DNA from: CBDBZX01 sp965213645
GTDB lineage: Bacteria > Deinococcota > Deinococci > Deinococcales > Trueperaceae
Length of the DNA stretch: 64,000 nt
Direction: 5' to 3'
NCBI GenBank assembly: GCA_965213645.1
Contig: CBDBZX010000002.1
Location: forward strand, 372,001 to 436,000
Part shown: positions 59,823-64,000 of the stretch, in pieces
How positions within the stretch are numbered: position 1 is the first letter of the stretch
Layout of the letters: each line of letters begins with the position of its first letter
Program-made: the position numbers and the translations under genes
The notes under the pieces: model-generated
The model's database searches: none
What the model saw: only the letters and a program-made list of their open reading frames with translations
What the model was told of the DNA's origin: nothing

Positions 59823-59829
59823 ACTACAG

Positions 59830-59855
59830 AGGGCTGAGTTGAAGCTCAGCCCTCC
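59830..59855. terminator. Hairpin between recX and the convergent lipoprotein gene
   Basis: GAGGGCTGAG and CTCAGCCCTC form a ten-pair stem with a six-base loop. No long T tract is present on either side, but the convergent position suggests bidirectional termination. Confidence 0.6.
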
Positions 59856-59897
59856 CAAGACAGATTCGCGACCGTTTTTGTTTGGTCGTTAAAGTAT

Positions 59898-60458
59898 CTA
59901 CAATTGTGGCGCGTTACTGAGTTCTGATTCGCTCACTTCAGTTCTCGGCTGACGTATATTGATGACATACGTCGCCGTGGTTGCCTGTCTTCCCGGCTTC
60001 GAATATAATGTGAAGCGAATGCGGTTCGACCCTCGAGCATCCTCGGGTATCATCAGCGCGTAGGTGACTCGAACGGCGTCAGTATACCTAGTACTCCAAA
60101 CCCCCCTAGCTTTTTGCCGATAGACAACCTCATAAGCGATCTCTTGTTGTGTAATTTTAGCCTGCCAACCCGTAGGCATGTTGCTCTCTTGCAGATTGAG
60201 CCAATTGACACGTGATGTCAAAATATCGTCCTTGCGCGTGCGATCATCGAATATTGGACCAGACTCTGCCATATCAGCGTCACTTATATTTAACGATTCT
60301 TCGCTGTAGTCGTCACGCAGATAGAGCGTTGAGCCCGCCTCCACATAGATGAACTTACTGTCACTATAATCAATAGGGTTATAACGATTACCAGGTTCAG
60401 TTGCAGGCAAGCATGAGGTGAGAGTGACAAGTAGGGTGAAAACAAATATACGCTTCAT
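59898..60458 (-). CDS. Hypothetical lipoprotein
   Basis: The 186-residue protein has a lipoprotein signal MKRIFVFTLLVTLTSC (lipobox LTSC, Cys16). The mature part is about 170 residues, beta-rich and without a recognised domain (VNWLNLQESNMPTGWQAKI, TATYVINIRQP). Its base composition is clearly more AT-rich than the neighbours, which may mark recent transfer. TAGGTT (60465-60470, reverse) is six bases before the ATG, a leaderless start. Confidence 0.7.
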   Translation of the reverse strand: MKRIFVFTLLVTLTSCLPATEPGNRYNPIDYSDSKFIYVEAGSTLYLRDDYSEESLNISDADMAESGPIFDDRTRKDDILTSRVNWLNLQESNMPTGWQAKITQQEIAYEVVYRQKARGVWSTRYTDAVRVTYALMIPEDARGSNRIRFTLYSKPGRQATTATYVINIRQPRTEVSESELSNAPQL

Positions 60459-60583
60459 AACATCAACCTAGCAAAACTGTAGCGTAGGTCTTGTGAAAAA
60501 TAACGCGGTGCACCCGTGGCTTTACATTCTCGAGATGGGGTTATCAAGTAGCTTAAAATGCTGCAACGTTAGTTGGTAAACAA

Positions 60584-60610
60584 AGAAGCTGAGTTTGGTA
60601 CTCAGCTTCT
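60584..60610 (-). terminator. Rho-independent terminator of lon
   Basis: AGAAGCTGAGT and ACTCAGCTTCT form an 11-pair perfect stem with a five-base loop. On the reverse strand TTGTTTACC follows. It lies 19 bases after the lon stop. Confidence 0.8.
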
Positions 60611-60628
60611 CAAAGGATAGTTAAAGGT

Positions 60629-63073
60629 TTACGCCTGCGCTGCTGGCGCTTCCGGGTCCTTACGCTTCCGGCTCTTCTTGGGCTTCTTGCGAGACTCCAA
60701 CGCCTCCAACCCGCCGACCATAAAAACCTCCAACGCCTTATCCAAGTCGTCTACCTCGTGGAAGTCTAAGCTGCGGCGCAGGTGACTCGGAATATCGTTA
60801 AGGTCCGAGAGGTTCTTCTCGGGGAAGACGATGTGCTTGATGCCCGCTCGTTTCGCCCCTAAGACCTTCTCCTTGAGCCCGCCGATGGGAAGTACCCGTC
60901 CGCGTAAGGTAATCTCACCCGTCGAGGCGACGTCTTTGCGCACCGGTACGCCCGTTAGAGCGCTGATCAGCGAGGTGGCGATAGCGACGCCTGCGCTCGG
61001 TCCCTCTTTAGGCGTCGCGCCTGCGGGAACGTGGATGTGTAACTCGTGATTGTCGAGTACGTCTTGGGCGATGCCGAAGCGCTCGGCGTTGTTCTTCGCG
61101 TAGGTCAGGGCCGCGCGTGCGGACTCCTTCATCACGTCACCGAGTTGTCCCGTCAAGACTAAACCGCCTTTACCGGGCGTCACAGACGTTTCCACGAACA
61201 AGATGTCACCGCCGACGGGTGTGTAGTACATGCCAGTGGCGACACCCACCAAGTTCTCTTCCGCTTCGCTCTCGGGGGTGTAGCGCTCCGGTCCTAAGAA
61301 CTGCTCCAAGGAGCGCTCACCGATGCGCACGCGCTTGTCTCCACCTTCAGCGATGCGCCGCGCCGACTTGCGAGCTAAGGTGCCAATAGTGCGCTCCAAA
61401 TTGCGGACGCCCGCCTCACGTGTATAAGAGGTCACGAGCTTGGTGAGTGCGCCGTCCGAAATGGCGAGTTGCTTCTCTTTGAGTCCGTTCTCCCTGACCT
61501 GACGCGGCAAGAGGTAGCGCTTGGCGATTTCGACTTTTTCCGGCTCGATGTAGGAGGAGAACTCCAAGGTTTCCATCCGGTCCATCAGCGCTTCGGGGAT
61601 TTGCTGTCCGTAGTTGGCGGTGGCGATAAACAAGACTTCGGAGAGGTCGAAGGGGACGCCTAAGTAGTGGTCTACGAAGGTACTGTTTTGCGCGGGGTCC
61701 AAGACCTCTAAGAGCGCGGAGGACGGGTCCCCCTGATAGCTCATGCCGAGCTTGTCGATCTCATCCAAGAGGAACACGGGGTTCTTCGTCCCGGCTTGAC
61801 GGATGCCCTGAATAATGCGCCCCGGCATGGAGCCGATGTATGTGCGGCGGTGTCCGCGAATATCGGACTCGTCGCGTGCGCCACCCAAGGAGATGCGCAC
61901 GTACTCGCGCCCTAACGCTTTGGCGATGGACTTCGCAATCGAGGTTTTACCGACGCCGGGAGGTCCGACGAAGAGAAGGATGGGTCCCCGGTTGACTTCG
62001 CCCTCTTCAAGCTCACCCTTTGCCGCGCGGTCCGCTTTGAGCTTGCGCACGGCGAGATATTCAATCACGCGATCTTTAATTTTCTCCAACCCGTAGTGGT
62101 CTTCGTCCAAGATGTCAATCGCTTTATCCAACTTGAGGCGGTCTTCGCTGCGCTCGTTCCAGGGAAGTTCGGTAATCGTCGTCAAGTAGGTGCGAATGAC
62201 CGAGGCTTCCGCCGAGTCGGGGTGCATCCGGGCTAAGCGGTTCAACTCGCGCTCGGCTTCCTTCATGACCTCTTCGTCCAAGTTCAACTCGTCTAACTTG
62301 ACGCGGAAGTTCTCGACCTCGTCGTCGCCCTCGTCCGAACCGGAGAGTTCACGCTGCAAGGCTTTAATTTGCTCGCGCAAGAAGTATTCGCGCTGGTTGC
62401 GGTCGATCTCGTCTTTGACCTCGCGCTGAACACGGCGCTGAGTTTCGGCGAGTTCGATTTCGGTGTCGATCAAGACCAAAACCTTGCGGACGCGCTCCTC
62501 GACGGAGGCGGACTCCAAGACCTCTTGCTTGTCCTCGAGCCTAAAGTCCAAATGATACGCCACATAATCGGCAAACTGCCCCGCGTCGTCCAAGTTCATC
62601 ACAAACTGCGCGACTTCAGGTTGGATATTGCGGCCCGATTCGATAACGTCGGAGAACTTCTCCTTGAGTTCGCGGAAGGACGCCTCGAGCGTCACGTCGC
62701 TCCCGGTTGGCACCTCAAAGGGCGACACGTCCGCCTCGATGATTTCGCCGTTGTGATACCTGTCGATTTTGACCCGCGCAAACGCCTGCACGAGCATCTG
62801 AATGCTGCCGTTCGGGTTCTTCTTCATCCGCAAGATGTTGCAGGCCGTGCCGACGTTGAAGAGGTCGTCGCCCGTGGGCTCTTCGACTTCGCGGTCCTTC
62901 TGGCTGACGATGAGGATGGTGCGGTTGCGGTCTAGCGCCGCGTTGATCGCCCGAATCGAGACGCCGCGCCCCGCGTCGATGGGCATGACCATCGTCGGGT
63001 ACAAGACCGAGCCGCGTACCGGGCAAACCGGAACGGACGTATCGAAAAGTTCGTCGTTAGTTATCTCTGCCAT
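60629..63073 (-). CDS. lon: ATP-dependent protease Lon
   Basis: The 814-residue protein has the Lon substrate-binding N-terminal domain (about 10-200; VCPVRGSVLYPTMVMPI), a coiled helical segment and an AAA+ module. The AAA+ module has Walker A FVGPPGVGKTS, Walker B VFLLDEIDKLG and the sensor regions. The C-terminal protease domain carries the Ser693 (EGPSAGVA) and Lys734 (GGLKEK) dyad. A Lys/Arg-rich tail (SRKKPKKSRKRK) extends past the usual end. It degrades damaged and regulatory proteins. GAGGAG is seven bases before the ATG. No HspR or CIRCE operator was recognised upstream. Confidence 0.97.
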   Translation of the reverse strand: MAEITNDELFDTSVPVCPVRGSVLYPTMVMPIDAGRGVSIRAINAALDRNRTILIVSQKDREVEEPTGDDLFNVGTACNILRMKKNPNGSIQMLVQAFARVKIDRYHNGEIIEADVSPFEVPTGSDVTLEASFRELKEKFSDVIESGRNIQPEVAQFVMNLDDAGQFADYVAYHLDFRLEDKQEVLESASVEERVRKVLVLIDTEIELAETQRRVQREVKDEIDRNQREYFLREQIKALQRELSGSDEGDDEVENFRVKLDELNLDEEVMKEAERELNRLARMHPDSAEASVIRTYLTTITELPWNERSEDRLKLDKAIDILDEDHYGLEKIKDRVIEYLAVRKLKADRAAKGELEEGEVNRGPILLFVGPPGVGKTSIAKSIAKALGREYVRISLGGARDESDIRGHRRTYIGSMPGRIIQGIRQAGTKNPVFLLDEIDKLGMSYQGDPSSALLEVLDPAQNSTFVDHYLGVPFDLSEVLFIATANYGQQIPEALMDRMETLEFSSYIEPEKVEIAKRYLLPRQVRENGLKEKQLAISDGALTKLVTSYTREAGVRNLERTIGTLARKSARRIAEGGDKRVRIGERSLEQFLGPERYTPESEAEENLVGVATGMYYTPVGGDILFVETSVTPGKGGLVLTGQLGDVMKESARAALTYAKNNAERFGIAQDVLDNHELHIHVPAGATPKEGPSAGVAIATSLISALTGVPVRKDVASTGEITLRGRVLPIGGLKEKVLGAKRAGIKHIVFPEKNLSDLNDIPSHLRRSLDFHEVDDLDKALEVFMVGGLEALESRKKPKKSRKRKDPEAPAAQA

Positions 63074-63372
63074 GTAGGTCTCCTCTGAGTGAGAGGTTCA
63101 AGTAGGATTGCTATGGAAATATGAGCGTGCATGTATCAAGTTTACTACGTTTAGCTATATAAGCTGGAAGGTAACTTACATAAAATTCGGCTCGGAGAAT
63201 TGCGGTATGGAGGATATTCCGTTCATCCTTTAGTGTAAGCCTCTTTGGATGACTTGAGAGTAGGAAAAGGCGAAAAGGGAGATATTTAACAGCAGCAATG
63301 AGAAAGGGGTTAGTTGGCCGAGGTAATACAGAAAATTGGTTGAGCGCAAATCGTCAGGTTCGACTAAAACAT
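63074..63372. other. Intergenic region upstream of lon
   Basis: This stretch is AT-rich with no convincing ORF and no clear consensus promoter. It presumably contains the lon promoter and leader. Scattered TTGAG/CTTGA half-sites do not form the inverted HAIR spacing expected for HspR. Confidence 0.4.
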
Positions 63373-63543
63373 CATGTCACCCTGAACGGATGTGAAGGGT
63401 CTCGTCTCGCAATCTCTGACAGTGGAGAAGACGAAGGTAGAGATTCTTCATCAGGCGAAGCCCATCCCTTCGGCAAGCTCAGGACAAGCCTGTAAAGGGC
63501 GGAGTCTATCCTGCAAAGGGCTAGCGCTCCGTTCAGAATGACA
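63373..63543. repeat. Hairpin repeat family 1, copy 9
   Basis: The copy runs from GTCACCCTGAACGG through GAAGGGTCTCGTCTCG, the core CAATCTCTGACAG...GGTAGAGATTCTTCATC, and CAGAATGACAAG. It lies between lon and argS. Confidence 0.75.
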
Positions 63544-63611
63544 AGTTTGTATTAGGCTCATTACTTCCTCCACACGCCCAGAAAAAGAACTCCATGTTAG
63601 CTTAGACCATT

Positions 63612-64000
63612 ATGCAGACCCTCAAACTCCAACTCAAAAACGCTCTCGCTGACGCGCTCAACGAGATGAACGTAGACGCGCCCGACATCGCCATTCAAGA
63701 GGTCCCGGAAGGTAAAGCGGGCAACTACGGTAGCCCCGTCGCCTTCGGACTCGCTAAAACGCTTCGCAAGAATCCAGCAGCGATAGCGCAGGACATTATC
63801 TCAAGTTTAGACCTGCCCCCTAGCATCCAAAAAGCCGAAGCCGTTGGACCTTATATCAACTTCTTTGTAGAGCCCGCCAACTTCGTCCAGACTATCTCTA
63901 CAGTCGATACGGCGCTCCCGAGACAAGACAAAAAAGCTATCGTCGAGCACACCAGCGTCAACCCGAACAAAGAGGCGCACGTGGGGCATCTTCGCAACAT
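63612..64000 (+). CDS. argS: Arginyl-tRNA synthetase, N-terminal part (3' end outside window)
   Basis: The frame is open from the ATG at 63612 to the window end (129 codons). It shows the ArgRS-specific N-terminal domain (MQTLKLQLKNALADAL, GNYGSPVAFGLAKTLRKNP, AVGPYINFFVEP) and the class I signature region VEHTSVNPNKEAHVGHLRN, with HVGH as the HIGH motif. It charges tRNA-Arg. A TAGCTT box lies eight bases before the ATG, suggesting a nearly leaderless transcript. Confidence 0.95.
   Translation, partial: MQTLKLQLKNALADALNEMNVDAPDIAIQEVPEGKAGNYGSPVAFGLAKTLRKNPAAIAQDIISSLDLPPSIQKAEAVGPYINFFVEPANFVQTISTVDTALPRQDKKAIVEHTSVNPNKEAHVGHLRN

Noticed and set aside
63074..63300. Possible HspR (HAIR) operator upstream of lon
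   Set aside because: Only isolated half-site-like stretches are present, without the inverted spacing.

Overview
The window looks like chromosomal DNA of a member of the Deinococcota, most likely from the Truepera side of the phylum. This is inferred from gene content and signal style, not from a database match. Indicators are an M32 (Taq-type) carboxypeptidase, a CsaB pyruvyl transferase of S-layer anchoring next to a DUF5693 membrane protein, a Crp regulator, long-form HPF, MinD/MinE, a Ras-like GTPase/roadblock operon, and more than twenty genes whose start codon lies only 5-8 bases after a TANNNT -10 box. That last feature is the leaderless-mRNA arrangement described in Deinococcus.

Layout. 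1-5.2 kb (+): tail of a nucleotidyltransferase-like gene, DUF5693, csaB, a frameshifted TPR gene, a Crp regulator. 5.2-10.3 kb (-): aminotransferase / P-loop ATPase / enolase-superfamily operon, a leaderless hypothetical gene, M32 carboxypeptidase. 11.1-19.3 kb (+): rplS, tRNA-Ala(GGC), rplU, rpmA, obgE, nadD, yqeK, an LCP protein, rsfS, yraN, ppx/gppA. 19.5-23 kb: DUF952, trpF, a cluster of six DnaA boxes with a dnaA-like translation start but no dnaA, then a frameshifted acyl-CoA carboxylase gene. 23-28 kb: cheB, cheR-PAS, a coiled-coil protein and a PAS-LuxR protein forming a signalling cluster. 28-37 kb: lipid kinase, left-handed beta-helix protein, rhomboid protease, degenerate matrixin-like protein, hpf, response regulator, minDE, pcrA. 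37-48 kb: two Uma2 genes, HAD hydrolase, small lipoproteins, carboxymuconolactone decarboxylase-like protein, FAD oxidase and MnmD-like methyltransferase, M20 peptidase, glpX, hisIE. 48-52.4 kb: a cystathionine gamma-synthase-like gene overlapping the end of a toxin-antitoxin operon, a GNAT gene, a second toxin-antitoxin pair and hisF. 52.6-56.7 kb: BLUF photoreceptor, a coupled small gene, a peripheral-subunit-binding-domain protein, two roadblock proteins, a Ras-like GTPase and a DUF4388 protein. 57-64 kb: holA, traB-like, recX, a lipoprotein, lon and the start of argS.

The intergenic space is rich in small non-coding repeats. A hairpin family with an AATCTCTG...CAGAGATT core has nine copies. 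Three families of short terminal-inverted-repeat elements are present, one copy of which is nested inside another family. A REP-like hairpin occurs twice.

The observations most worth a second look are the orphan DnaA-box cluster at 20.5-20.9 kb, the chain of overlapping mini-ORFs leading into nadD at 14.2 kb, the leaderless 26-codon leader ORF coupled by ATGA to the gene at 53.4 kb, the blue-light-sensor/GTPase/roadblock locus, and the joining of an amino-acid biosynthesis gene to a toxin gene by a TTGA overlap.
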